From Isoperla grammatica (taxonomy: Eukaryota; Arthropoda; Insecta; Plecoptera; Perlodidae): 64,000 bases of DNA. The notes beneath the pieces were generated by a model. It was not told the DNA's origin, did not search any database, and was given only the letters and a program-made list of their open reading frames with translations. Location: the NCBI GenBank assembly GCA_945910005.1, contig OX246743.1, positions 38,061,461-38,125,460 of the forward strand. The letters are read 5' to 3'. This document shows positions 30,505 to 43,149 of this stretch, piece by piece. Position numbers and translations under genes: made by a program. Each line of letters starts with the position of its first letter. Within the stretch, counting starts at the first letter, position 1.

Positions 30505-30781
30505 AACACAAATAAATAAATAAATTCACATTTAGAGTCTGCCCACTCAGTAACAAGACTGATTTTCATTGGGAGACTTTAATTTAAAGTGACTAAACCA
30601 ACCCTGTAGGCTCCGAACACCATCGACGAGTGAGCGATAACCAATCAAAGATCGATATTTCAAATACGAAACATATGGATCAGTGATTGGACAGTGCGAA
30701 CACCTGCGGACAAATGCCTGAATCAACAAAGGCCATTCATTACAACTTTGAATTTATTGAGTGCTTCGTTGCTAGGACGAA
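30505..30781 (+). repeat. Dispersed family A, long copy
   Basis: It starts with AAATAAATAAATAAATTCAC and runs to GCTTCGTTGCTAGGACG, co-linear with the 36762 and 24342 copies. The outermost GGCTCCAAAGTCACC end is missing. Confidence 0.92.
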
Positions 30782-31636
30782 ATACATGCAGGAATGGAAT
30801 ACATGTCATTTGGTGTTGTTATTGTCGTTGTCGTTGTCTCCATTGTTGTTGTCATTATTTTGGCGGTGTAAGAGCCCTTTCGATATACACTTGCCGACAT
30901 ATGACATATATAAATCAAGGGTATTACAGAATCCTTCTTTATCAACATCTCTTCGAGTAAGTTCGTGAGTTTTCGTTGTGTGAGTCTAGCAATTACAGCA
31001 TTCAATAGTTTTGCTGTTAAGTGATCATCGTATTGTCTATTAAAAGGTTTAAATACTTGGTTTGGCACTAAGTATAGTGAGGATATTAAAATAATCTTGG
31101 CCATCAAAGTTCTTTGCATGTGCACGACAGTATGTCGTATTACTTAAGAAGTTATTTATATTCGTAATTTTGTTTGGTTTCGTCATAAATTGTAATTTGT
31201 TTCGATTTTCGTTTTGATATAAGTTATCGTATGTTATTCTGTGTTTTACGGCAACAGCTTTGGCTGCAGAGACCGAATAAAGGTTGTTATTATTATTATA
31301 TGAATAATTTTAAGAAAACATAGCCTATTTATGAGTATGTTTATAAATTAGTTCCTCCAATTGTTGACGTCATTCCATTGAATTGTTGGCGGAGAGGAAT
31401 GTAAAATGTGTGCAGTAGTGGAATGCCGAAACATGAATGAAAGTTGAGTAGAGGTATATTGAATAAAAGAACGCCTTGAACCGTGTATCCTGCATAGGCC
31501 AAGAAGGAAACCCGATACAAGTGGCTTAGTGTAAGTACTAGGGAGACTAAGTCGAAGGTACTCGGTGTGATTCTAGGAACTGGTACCTACTACCTTGTTC
31601 ACAAAATTCCTGCAGTTTTCCCTCTGCCATACCTAA

Positions 31637-31818
31637 AGTGTATTGCAATGAATCTGTGGTCCTAGGATCCCGCCCTCCTTCCCCTACTTCACTATACATC
31701 GAATCGCCGGGTAGTACCGCTACCCCTCGCGGCTGGCCTGAGCCGGCGATTCGAGGTATGGAGTGAGGTAGGGGTAGGTAGGCGGGATCCTAGAACCACA
31801 GATTCATTGCAATACACT
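31637..31818. mobile_element. 182-bp hairpin element
   Basis: AGTGTATTGCAATGAATCTG opens the left arm and its reverse complement closes the right arm. The arms extend about 80 bases through CTAGGATCCCGCC and CGAATCGCCGG with a few mismatches, leaving a loop of about 30 bases. It is MITE-like. It could also fold as a long hairpin RNA if transcribed. Confidence 0.85.
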
Positions 31819-32342
31819 ATAGAAGCCTGATGTAGAATATCGTCTAATAATAATAATAATAATAATAATAAAATAAATTGGTAAGTTTCTGTAAATTTAA
31901 ATATGTTCATCTTTCAATAAGATAATTCTTTGTTTAGCTTCTACAACTATTACATGTGCACACAAATATATACATTATACATATTATTTTCCTACTAATC
32001 GATGCTAATGCATGACAACATTCAGAATCAGAACTTTACTGTTGTGCGCGATATAGAAGATGCTACAATTTTATGGAAATCAGTACATTGGTGTTGTACT
32101 CGTCTATTGATAATCGTTACTAGTTGCGCATGCCGCTACAATATTATCAATACAGAACGTGTGTATACTCAAATACAAATAAAAAATAAGTTTTCCGTTG
32201 AAAAAAAACTTCTCTGTCGACGATTTCAGATTAAAGCTATGCCGCTAGAATCTCCAATGTCTCGCCAAAAAACAAACCAGAGTTTCCTGTCTACAAAGGT
32301 CTTTGGTATTATCCACTAATCGGTTTAATCACTTCTACACTG

Positions 32343-32692
32343 ACCGATAGAGGTGGCTCAGCGGCAACACGCGAGACTGCTTCGGGAGGTCGCCGGTTCG
32401 ATTCCGGCTAGCGGAAATCCTGACTGAAGAGTTTTACCGAGGTTTTCTTCAGTCATAAAGGCGAATGCTGGGATTGAGTCCTATTAACATCCTTCGGACA
32501 TTTCCTTCAAATTATCAAACCACCCTAATATACCTAGTTAGTCAGATGGGCCCTCATTCCAGAATAGTTTTAGGAGGTTGTATAGCTGGTTGTAAATTTG
32601 CGCCCCCTATTCCGTAACCCCAGGCGTGCATCTTGCGAACTGGTATGAGGGCTCTGAAGAGGGGCCCATCAGGAAAAGCTGGTGGCACCTTA
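32343..32692 (+). mobile_element. tRNA-derived SINE, full-length copy with insertion
   Basis: The head has an A box (GGTGGCTCAGCGG) and a B box (GGTTCGATTCC), as in a tRNA gene. The body (ATCCTGACTGAAG, GAATGCTGGGATTGAGTC) and the 3' end (GAAGAGGGG..AGCTGGTG) match the copy at 54780-55026. About 100 extra bases (roughly 32540-32640) separate body and 3' end here. Confidence 0.88.
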
Positions 32693-32832
32693 TAAGAGAT
32701 ATTCCTACGAAAAACTGTTATTATTCTACATGCGTATCAGTTTATCGTCAAGCTAACAAAAGGCATCAGTATAGTCCCGTCGCGTTAACTTGCAAGGTGT
32801 TGTCGTCACGGATTATGTAATAGTGAAGTGAC

Positions 32833-33060
32833 GCGTGTGACAACTACCAACCTAAATCTAGTTGCATCCCGTTCTCCTGCCTCAGGTATTGTAGTGATAA
32901 TATCGCTCTCCTGTTGTCAGACGTGGTGGGGTCGTATTCCATTCACGTGTGACAACTACCAACCTAAATCTACTGTAGCATCCCGTTCTCCTATCTCAGG
33001 TACTGTAGTGATAATATCGCGCTCCTGTTGTCAGACGTGGTGGGGTCATATTCCATTCAC
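32833..33060. repeat. Direct tandem duplication, 113 bp x 2
   Basis: CGTGTGACAACTACCAACC begins both units (32833 and 32946). Identity is high, with a short CTGTA insertion in the second. Confidence 0.93.
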
Positions 33061-33249
33061 GGTTTGCGCAGTCAATACAGTGGACAATAACAATGCAGCT
33101 ATCGGGCAATCTCGAGTTGAATACCGTTGAAATAGACCGCGTGGAGCGACCGTCTCTTCTCAAAATTTTAGGGGACACCTTGCTTCTTAAGGCGTCGCCA
33201 GTATACCAAGCACGTACGTCATAAAACAAACTAACTACACATAAAACAA

Positions 33250-33318
33250 ATGAAATAAATAAATTCACATTTCGAGTTTACCCGCACTCAGTAACGAAAC
33301 TGATTTTCACTGTATGTC
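33250..33318 (+). repeat. Dispersed family A, short fragment
   Basis: AAATAAATAAATTCACATTT and the following ACTCAGTAACGAAACTGA match the tail end of family A. The copy breaks off at the GATGATGATG run beside the next repeat. Confidence 0.8.
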
Positions 33319-33332
33319 ATGATGATGATGAT

Positions 33333-33585
33333 GACGTCACTGTCAGCACGACGGGGTCAAGCAGACGACACCGAGAGTGCACGGAGAAAACCGAACGGAA
33401 GCGAAGAAAGGCCCAACCCTCTCCCGGTGATTGCAGCCCTACAAGTACGTCACTCTATCATGAAGATGATGGTAGTGACGTCACTGTCCGCACGACGGGG
33501 TCAAGCAGACGACACCGAGAGTTCACGGAGAAAACCGAACGGAAGCGAAGAAAGGCCCAACCCTCTCCCGGTGATTGCAGCTCTT
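33333..33585. repeat. Tandem duplication, 144 bp x 2, open in one frame
   Basis: GACGTCACTGTC..GCACGACGGGG starts units at 33333 and 33477. The unit is 48 codons long and the plus strand stays open through both copies (33319-33681, 120 codons). Translation gives RRGQADDTES and PNGSEERPNPLPV twice. No known domain, splice sites or promoter is seen, so it is listed as a repeat. Confidence 0.85.
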
Positions 33586-34274
33586 GTAATGCTTATAATC
33601 AAGTGGCCGAGAAGGAAAGTAAAGACAATAAGGGGCCGACCCATCATTGCGCGTGGGACTATTTATAAAGGTCAACACTGAACAGTCACGAGTGTCCTGT
33701 AATTGCGTTGCCCAATTTTTCTATAAATAAAATAAATAAATACATACATTTGTATTTATTCATAGGTTGCACGTATGTCACATCTGGGCGCGTGGCGGCC
33801 ACATTTGTGATCAAACTTTGACATTGCCATGGAGAAACAATTGAAGGCTGTTGTGGTAGAACACATAAGTGCTTAGTTCTTTAAAATCCAGCCTGTTTTT
33901 TGAATAAAATTCGTAAAAGTGGTATTTTTTAATTGTTTTATTACTTATTTTTACTTTTAAATTCTATAATAGGCTTATTTATTAAATTGCAATAATATTT
34001 GCCAATGATCTAGGATTGGTCCTCCTCAATTGTGTTGCAATCATGGCCGCTGTGACGTCACGTGGGAACTATGAATAGTCGATCCACTCAAGTTAGAACA
34101 ACACAATATCTCTTACTTCTGTATCATTCAAGAAAATAACGTTTTGTTGAGGAATCTTTGCTGTAAGATTATTTTGTTTATTTTTAATGTTCGCTTTAGT
34201 CAAATTAGGACAAAAGATAATATTTCTCATTTCTATCATCATTCAAGAAAACAATAATATGTTTTGTAGCGATC

Positions 34275-34430
34275 TCAACTGTAGGGTACACACAAGCTTT
34301 ACCTGATGCCGACTTCATTCGTGTTGTGCCTGAGGAAAACCTCTGAAAAACATTAAGATAAAAATGCCGGTGAGCGGAATCAAACCGGTGACCGGTTGCT
34401 TTGTGCTAAATTGGATATTCAGCTCACTTT
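34275..34430 (-). mobile_element. Degenerate tRNA-derived SINE copy
   Basis: On the minus strand the head (GTCACCGGTTTGATTCCGC) and the TTTTTCAGAGGTTTTCCTCAG body match the family copy at 54780-55026. The middle part is missing. Confidence 0.65.
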
Positions 34431-35019
34431 TGAAATTCAAAACACAGCAGAAAATTTGATTAGAAAAAATTGAAATTTGTATTTATTTTTTATTTTTATT
34501 TATTTATGTATTTATTTATTTATTTATTTATTTATTAGTAATAGCATATAAAATACATGTTAGATACGTATAGTTAGATTATTATTAAAGGTTTGAAGTA
34601 TATTGAAGACAATTTAATTTAGAAAATCCTATATTCTGTAACACAAGTTTAAGGTAAACAAACTTAAGAAATTAGGGAAATCTAGCACTTTATGTGATTT
34701 ATACTCTGAAGTATAGATACATTGATTCATTAAAATGCCTAAACCCTTAAACAAAAATAGTATAGGTTCCTTGTGGTGTGACTGTTTTTAAAATCAGATT
34801 GTTGGAATTTGTGTTCTTCATAGTAACGTATGCAATTATGATTTCACATTGTTATTTTTATAATTAGTTGATGTAATTTAATTAACTTTATAAAAAGTGA
34901 CTGGAAAAACTATTCACGGTGAACTGAGTATAAATTGGTATGAAGGTATTTGTTGTTTTACTTTTCTTTTAATATAGATGCCACACACTACAATAATTTT
35001 TTCTTAAATCCATTAAATT

Positions 35020-35150
35020 AAATAAATAAATTTATATTTATAGTCTACCTACTCAGTTACAAGAACTGATTTTTAGTGGGGACATTTATACCATTTATTA
35101 TGTGCTTCGTTGCTATGACGGCTCTATAAAGTCTGAAGTCACCGTATATT
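35020..35150 (+). repeat. Dispersed family A, short form
   Basis: The tail-side and head-side ends are present (CTACCTACTCAGTTAC and GCTTCGTTGCTATGACGGCTC), but about 170 internal bases of the long form are absent and replaced by a short TACCATTTATTATG link. The copies at 51388 and 61856 share this deletion. Confidence 0.85.
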
Positions 35151-35845
35151 TACACACAAGTATCATTAAAGTCAATTTTCAAAGGTAAAAAAAAACCTTG
35201 ACCACACTGGGAATCTTTCATTGCTTTCTTTTTCATTTGGATTTGTTCCATAAAAAACAGTTCTTTCTATGTTGTGTCCTCGCAAAGTTTACTGAAGTTG
35301 CACAGAAAGTAAATCAACAACAAACGAGGCTGCCAATGATTCTTGGAAGTTCCCCGCGTCACTTTCAATCTACCAATGAAATGCGCGTTTAAGCCACGCA
35401 CGAGTTCGCCCACTTTCTTTGTTTTGATTTCATTTATACACGTATTTAATTATAAAATATTTAAGATGATATTATTAATATTGTGCAGCGATATGATTCT
35501 GTTTCGAAACCATGACCTAGATGTGTTGATCGTGAACTGTACCCTCGTGTTCCGTGTACAGATCACGTGCGCGAGGACGTAGGAATTGAATTCCGACAGG
35601 TATTTCTTTAGAACTTCTTTGCAGCGTATCGAGAAGTGAAATATGGGTTTCGCCAGGAACTCGTGCGTTAACATACGAAATACTTCAAACACAAACCGAG
35701 ATTCAAGTACCCTTTCCTCCCCAACATTCTAGCGACTCTTCAATGGGAGATTGAAGATTCCTGAAGATTCCTGTAAGATTCCTTCCTTGATCCAATATGC
35801 AATAACTTTTCACTTCTAATTTTTTCATTGATAGGAGAATATATA

Positions 35846-36089
35846 TGTCAATAAAATTAAAATAATTGGGGGTTATTCCGCCACGTCCTACCTCCATATT
35901 GTGCCGACGTCAAACTCTCAACTGAGAGTTGAGAGTTTGACGCCGAAGCCTTGTGCCGACGTTTCAGGAACCTATGGATCCTATCCTTAGGGCGTCAAAC
36001 TCTCAACTCTCAGTTGAGAGTTTGACGTCGGCACAATATGGAGGTAGGACGTGGCGGAATAACCCGCAATTATTTTAATTTTATTGACA
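35846..36089. repeat. 244-bp near-perfect palindrome with nested palindromes
   Basis: Arms of about 97 bases (35846-35942 and 35993-36089) are reverse complements with a single visible mismatch. The loop is about 50 bases. Each arm carries its own internal palindrome, CAAACTCTCAACTGAGAGTT and onward. No target duplication is recognised. Confidence 0.95.
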
Positions 36090-36116
36090 TAAATCCTGGC
36101 CACGAAAGCTTTAGTG

Positions 36117-36118
<2 letters not shown>

Positions 36119-36160
<42 letters not shown>
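36119..36160. repeat. (AT)n microsatellite
   Basis: About 20 uninterrupted AT units, 30 bases beyond the large palindrome. Confidence 0.97.
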
Positions 36161-36161
<1 letters not shown>

Positions 36162-36761
36162 AAATACTGTAATGTTCTAATTAATATTAGTGGCGGATTT
36201 TTGGAAATTAGTTGTCTAGAACGGTGTTCCGGACACGGAAACGAACGAACGAATTAATTTAATATAATGGATTGACATACAGGCTGAAGAGGGTCTAGCA
36301 GCCCTGCAATAGCCTTCCATATCCGTTCTGGGTATGGTAAACCACAATAAATAATAATAATGCAATACATGTTGGACATAACTGCTCGAAAATTTAAGGT
36401 GTTGTGTTCGTATCTTGAAAATTACCGACAATATTCCAAATTTGAAATTATGCGGGGCTAGGTATATTATCAAGATCTAAAGATGTTTTTTTTTTATCAT
36501 CCAAAATTTATTTTATTTGCATAACTCTCGACAATTTCATTATTATCTCAAATTATCTCTTTTGATCCAAACAAATCATGTATTAATCCTTTTTTATTAA
36601 ACGTTTACACATAAATGGTATTTGTATTTGCATTATTTATACACAAAATATCAAGAACAAGAGTAAAACGTTAATCATTCAACATCTGTCCCTCTATCAA
36701 CTATAGAGTCTGATAGGACGTTCCCACCATCACTTTAACAATATTTTATAAAAATATTAAA

Positions 36762-37073
36762 ATAAATAAATAAATAAATTCACATTTAGAGTCTACCCAC
36801 TCAGTAATTAAACTGATTTGCAGTGGGGGACTTTAATTTAAAGTGACTAAACCAACCCTGTAGGTTTCGAACACCATCGACGAGTGAGCGATAACCAATC
36901 AAAGATCGATATTTCAAATACGAAACATATGAATCAGTGATTGGACAGTGCGAACACCTGCGGACAAATGCCAGAATCAACAAGGCCGATTCAGAACAAC
37001 TTTGAATTTATTGAGTGCTTCGTTGCTAGGACGGCTCCAAAGTCACCGTTTACTTATTCCTAAGCCAAGAAGT
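36762..37073 (+). repeat. Dispersed family A, longest copy
   Basis: It is complete at both ends: AAATAAATAAATAAATTCAC at one and GGCTCCAAAGTCACCGTTTA at the other. This is the best reference copy for the family, about 310 bases. Confidence 0.93.
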
Positions 37074-37574
37074 AATGGTAAAATAAATGTCCAGTCTTAC
37101 AATGTCCCAATAACTACTTATTCGTCGAATACCTTGTTTTCCCCATGGCAACGACCAATCAAAACTCTTGAAATCTTCCAAATAGCTTGATAGCTACAAA
37201 TAAGTTTCCTATTAGGAGATTGTAAGACCGGCCCTTAGAATATTTCAAGTGTACAGTCACGTAATAAAGGATATGGAACCGACAGGGAATTACAAGTGCG
37301 TCACTAGTATAGGTCTATAGATACACTCACCGTGTTCTAGTTACGTCACACAATGATCAGATAAGAACTACGCAAAAAAACTGAAGGCGTTCAATACGTA
37401 ATAGGCTGACTAATTTTAGCAAACAACTTGGGAATAACCGTTATGTCGTGACGTTTACAATGACGTCATTACTTACAATCTTACACTCACAAAAATCGTT
37501 TGTTATATCAGCCGGATTCATAATCAATACGAGGACACACGTAAAAATAGTGTTGTGTTAAATTATAGTTGGTT

Positions 37575-37845
37575 AAATAAATAAATACGTATTTATAGAG
37601 TCTACCCACTCAGTAACATGACTGATTTTCAGTGGGGGACTTTAATTTAAAGCAACTGAACCAATCCTGTAGGCTCCGAACACCATCGACGAGTGAGCGA
37701 TAAGATAACCAATCAAGGATCTATATTTCAAATATGAAACATATGAGTCAGTGATTGGACAGTGCGAACACCTGCGGACAAATGCCAGATTCAACAAGGC
37801 CGATTCAGAACAACTTTGAATTTATTTAGTGCTTCGTTGCTAAAA
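37575..37845 (+). repeat. Dispersed family A, long copy
   Basis: Co-linear with the 36762 copy only 500 bases away and in the same orientation, missing the outer GGCTCC end. It has a small duplication (GCGATAAGATAACC). Confidence 0.93.
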
Positions 37846-38259
37846 CAATGCTTTATACTTTGATGGTTGTGTCCTTATTTTTTGTGTCAAATATTAAACT
37901 TTGTTGATTTAAAATTCACCTGTATAATACCATTTTTCACCAGAAGTGCTGGAAACCCATGATCTAACAATATTTCTCGTTACTTTATTAGATCATGCTG
38001 GAAACCGAAACAGACTGGTATTTTATGGGGAGAGAAGTATATACGCTAAAAAGTGGAAAAAGCTCAGTATTTGAAAATGAAAGTGCTGCATGAATATGAA
38101 AATCAAATATAATTTGTTTTAAGAACTTGCCACTATTTTAGTCACTCACAAAAATCACGAATACTGCTATTATACGTTGCATAGTACAGCATAGATAAAA
38201 TAGCATAATATACAAAAGCCGAGCTTGTCCCGAATTCTTTTTCGTCCCGAAAACTTTCA

Positions 38260-38425
38260 ACTCAGTTTCAAATCATTCCAATAACTAAGTGGATAGTCAA
38301 TGGATTAGGGTCTTGGAGGTCAATGAAGAGTCATTGTTAATTTCTGGCACATGTGGATTGACTAATCACTTATTGGAATGCATCTGTAACTGCATTGAGT
38401 GTTCGTTAAATTCTGGAATTCGGAT
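38260..38425. mobile_element. Hairpin element, copy 1
   Basis: CAGTTTCAAATCATTCCAAT and ATTGGAATGCATCTGTAACTG are imperfect inverted ends around TTGTTAATTTCTGGCACA. A related but rearranged sequence occurs at 44690-44880. Probably an old MITE. Confidence 0.5.
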
Positions 38426-40141
38426 AGCATACAGCACACAAACTATAGCTGTAGCATGAACATTATTTTGAATCTTACATTAATTTGTCTATAGGCTGAG
38501 AAACAATAACCACTTAGTATGATGTAACTTCTTTTCTTCCAGACAAAAATGAGCGAGTTCAATAAATGAATGCATTATATAACTGTCACGGTGTCAATGT
38601 ACTACGTACGTCTCATATCCTTCCTACATCTTGGCGTAGTTCCGGTTTGCGCTGTCAAAGCTCAGTGCAATAACGTTCAGGACAGTAAAACAGAACTATT
38701 ACTGGTAATAGCTAGGATTATGACGTTTCTCCTGTTTCATTTTAAATATGTTTCAAGTGTTACTGTTTAAAGAAATATACGTATATACTTTTGCGGGAAA
38801 ACGCTCTTTTTAGAAACTCAAAAAGTTTTTGGTGAATGATTTTTTTTTCGTGCCCTGGTACAAAACACTCTTTTGTACCAATAACACTCTTTTGTACCAA
38901 TACACGACGTAATATATAGAAATCGTAGGAGATAATACTTTTTCCACTCGTCATTGCATAAACAATTAATGTGTGACAACATAATGTACAAAATATGATG
39001 CTTCACACATTTTATCTTGCTCGTTAAAGTTAGGATGGAGTATCGTGAATTTAAAACAAATTATTGAGGGTATGCATGTTCCACCCATTTTTTTTTTTTT
39101 GTTTTTTTTTACATTTTGTAACTCATCTTTACAAGTTTTTTTCTTGCATTTTTACGAAAAAAAAAATCAAATTGACAGTCTTTAAACGAAAAACATGTTA
39201 TTGTTGCTGTGTTTACAAAACCATCGAGAGTAACAATCCAGCTCCACCATTCTCGATCACATAACAACAATAAGACATAAAAGAAGTAATCTGGGCGAGC
39301 GAAACTCATTGAAAGTGTCTTGGTAGCCTGTTAACGACACATGCTACATGAACACACAGCAACCATGTTAACTCACCCAACCATAATATTGTATACGAAC
39401 AGCCAGTATAACAACTTGACCGTTTGTCTGCGCGGCTTTCACTACGCAGGCGATGCGCTATCAATGTCAATTTCACTCGCCTGCTTCTAAGCGATCATCT
39501 CTTCTGCGATTGTGCAACGGCGATTGAGAAATTTATGGAGAATACACAGTTTTTTTTTTTTAGTGAGGTGATGAATTTAGCTGGCAAATTAATGGTAATT
39601 AGGAGGGTTTCTTATCAAGGTCATGACATGTGTTCACTTTCTGTTTTAAATTATATGGGAGTGTTTGTTTACAGGTAGTGAGCTGGCTTGCTTGCTTGGA
39701 TTGCACTGGCACGTGTGGCCACGTGTCTACGCATCTGTTTATGCGTCGGTTGCCGAGCCTGGCTAATTATTAGTGTTCGCCTTGCGGCACGGATAACGCG
39801 CTGCTGGCGATTGTTTGTTGGTTTTTGTGCTAATTTATGACGTGATAGTAATGTAAAATGATTGAATGGAAATGGATTTCAACTATTTCAAATTATTTAT
39901 CCTAGTTGCAAAAATATGGGACGTAAAACCCAATATATATCATCATCATCCAACTATTTATTATCAATTAAAGTACTTTATTTTAATATTATTATTAATT
40001 TTATTTCTGTTTTTTTTTTATTTATATTTAAACTATGATCTAATAGTAATGTACAACGATTAGAAACACATAAATTTCAACTATTTTAATTTCAATTTTT
40101 CACCTGTTTTAAGATAGAAAAATAAGTTTTCAGGTTGAGAA

Positions 40142-40873
40142 AAGCGAGCGCGTCAATATCTACGAACTTTCTGGCGAAAAGTTTTCAATGCTAATACGAA
40201 CAACAATTAACAACAATTCAAGAATGCGCATTGCAAAAATTGTGCTTATTTCCATGGCTATTATACTTTCCGACATTGTTGTATGCAGTGCAATGTGCGT
40301 TGCTAAGAATTTTCGTGGTCATGTTTTCAACACGGTCCGCCACCGTTAGCCTACTAACACTTATTGACAGCAGTAGAAATGTAATTTCTGCCTCTAATAC
40401 GTATTGGATCGCGTTTACATTAGTATATTCGTGACCGGACAAAAATTTACTATAAGATAGCCACCTCACATTTTGCCGTTACTGCGTTTTAGAAAAATAT
40501 TTTCGAGTAACTTTTGTGTAACTTTGCCAATATTTATCATATCGCCAAAAAATGAACATATTCGTGACCGGAAAAAAGTTTAAAAAAATATGGCTATCTC
40601 ACATTTTGCCGCCATTTTGTTTCAAAAAAATATTTTGCAGTAACTATGGTGTAACTTTGTAACTTTTCAAACGATTTTGCCTCAAAACTATACACCTTCA
40701 ATCCACATCGAGGCTTGTGGATGGTCCAAATTTCAAGTTGATCGGACTTTCCGTTCGACCGCTATCGACAGACATAAAAAAAAAAAAAAAAAAAAACAAA
40801 CAAACAAACAAACAAACAAAAAACAGAATGAAGTGCCATAAGAGTCAAGTGGAAACGCTCGCTTCGCTCGCTT
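40142..40873. mobile_element. 732-bp element, copy 2
   Basis: It has the same ends, length and orientation as the copy at 25714-26445, with only scattered differences and a different A/CAAA tract length. The flanks are unrelated, so it inserted independently. Confidence 0.88.
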
Positions 40874-41287
40874 AATGATTTTTTGTACTTCAGTAATGAA
40901 TACTTTTATCATTATGGACCTTGTTAATGACTACGTATACACATTACTACTAACGATGGCTCATGGTAGCACAAGAGGCTAGCCGGTTCGACACCTGCTT
41001 GGAAATTATGTTTTTGCATTACTGATATTCGTTTAATTATAGCGTTTTTAAATATTATTTATTTGCTACGCCAGAATAATTGCAGTGAAAGGAAGGAAAT
41101 AAAATCAAGGCATTTTGTTTTCTGATAACCGAAAGCTAACTAATACACTAAAATGAATTATTTTTAATGTTACTTTTCCCTTCTGTGCAATTTGTAAAGA
41201 GAGTGGTATTTGCAGTTAATTTAACTTCCTGCATAACACTATAAAATATATGATTAATTCTTAACAATAACTTTATTAACGCAGTTG

Positions 41288-41321
<34 letters not shown>

Positions 41322-42711
41322 TGTTTTTTTAACTCCGAGTGAAACCAGTAAATACCATTTTTATTGTGAACTACAACAATTTGAATACTTATCGGATAAA
41401 TCATTTAAATAGCGGAAGGTAATTTTTAATATTTACGATGATATGACAATTGGTTTTCTAAACAGTGGTATTCGTTATGTTTGGCTATACTATGCCTCAA
41501 ATGAAGCTTATCCAAGCACATCTACCAGGAAAAGTACGCACAAAGGAAGGTATGGAGAAATTGCTCAGTAATTATCATTACTTTCTTCAATCGCCATAAT
41601 AAATGGATTTCTGGTAAATAAAAGAATGCAGGAACGTGTGTTTGAATATGCATAACACGCACATAATAAAAAAAATCAGCAGTTTAATATTGTTTACCTT
41701 CAATTACTGACAGCCACAAAAATGTGTAGTCTTTGATAAAAGCCATCGAGAAGGAAATGGTTATACGTGAAAAAAAGTTTGAACATTTTACTACGATTTT
41801 ATGGGTTGTGAAAAAAAATGGTCACAATTCATAACATCTTTTTATGAGGAGAGTTTTTATTCTTTTTTAGTCCCACATAATTTGGTAAACTCTTGCGTAA
41901 AAGGGGGTTGTATTTATTTATTTTATGGCTATCTTATTCATCTGTAAATCTGTTTCAAAGTAAATACAACTGAAATGGTTCATGTAAACAATAACAAACA
42001 GATATGATACAAAATGAATACAATAAAGACACCCTTAAGACGTCCAAACAACATTTGAAAAATATTAATTTTGGGACAGCTGAAATCACAGAGATGTTAC
42101 ACTTAATATGAATGTGATTTAATGAATAATGATTTAATAAATTTAAAATGGCAAACAGGACGCAACAGAACAATGTATACCAAACTCTGTTATAATGATA
42201 TTCCAATATATGATGACGCCTAATATGATAAGTAGAAACCTGTTGATATGTCACTTTTTACATGGTTGAGAGTTGTTAGACCTACATTTTAATTTGTTTA
42301 TCCTACGAATTCAAATGACAGTACAATTATGTAATGTTTATTGTTATAGGCCCAGTTATACCTACACTTGCTTCACAGCGAAAAAAATAACTAGATCAAT
42401 GTGTTAACAATTTGAATTAGAATTTCGTTTCATCAAGATGGCGAATAAAAAAAACGGTTGGCATTCCTGCATGTGTTAGTGAGAATAACATTGTGTCACC
42501 TCACGTATGCAATGGTGACTCGATATGAATAGGCATTGTTTGTTGGATTACTCTCTCTTGGCTCGGACTCACGGCAGGCAGTGGAACGCTGTATATTGTA
42601 GAGAGAAGTCTAAGCAAGAAACTATGTCATTTCTGAACGTGGCAATAATGAATATACTAATTTGAGATACATAAGGTATTAACAAAATTTTGCAATGTAA
42701 AAGGAGGCTAT
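40874..42711. other. Non-coding stretch
   Basis: AT-rich, with a (GTT)n run at 41290-41320 and a tRNA-like remnant at about 40958-41008 (GATGGCTCATGG..CCGGTTCGACACC). No gene is recognised. Confidence 0.5.
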
Positions 42712-43090
42712 TTATTTATTTATTTATGAATTGGCCCCATACAGCATTTTATGCCATTTAACAGTGACCAGTATAACAACGGATGATAGGCAACGATGCA
42801 TGATGATAAAGAAGAAAGGAGGGGAACCTGGTACCGGCACGTATCCTTCTCAAATCGAAAAGTACCAAGGGGACCATCGGCTTTACGTCCCATCCGAAAG
42901 GACGGTGTAACTTTGACCAGTCATATAGGTTCCTCCACTAACCTGGACTGCCGAGCAGTTGACGAGAAGAACGAAGCTGTTACACAAGCTTTTGAACCCT
43001 TCAATCTGCTCTAACCAACGGTAACTAGTGTTTCAGAGGAGAGTGGTCACCCATCCACGTTCTGACCTAGCCCGAGGTTGCCTAACTTCG
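42712..43090 (-). mobile_element. 5S-rRNA-derived SINE (SINE3-like), minus strand
   Basis: Read on the minus strand, 43075-43030 gives CCGAAGTTAGGCAACCTC then GGTCAGAACGTGGATGGGTG, which resembles the internal promoter region of animal 5S rRNA (AGCUAAGC..GGGCC..GGUUAGUACUUGGAUGGG). A body of about 280 bases follows and the element ends in a CATAAATAAATAAATA tail at 42727-42712. Head, body and tail order fits a SINE. A fragment of the body also occurs near 2713-2785. Confidence 0.6.
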
Positions 43091-43149
43091 GTGTGTGTTA
43101 TTGGCTGAATATCAAATGATGGCTTCAATGACGAATGATAAATGTTAAT

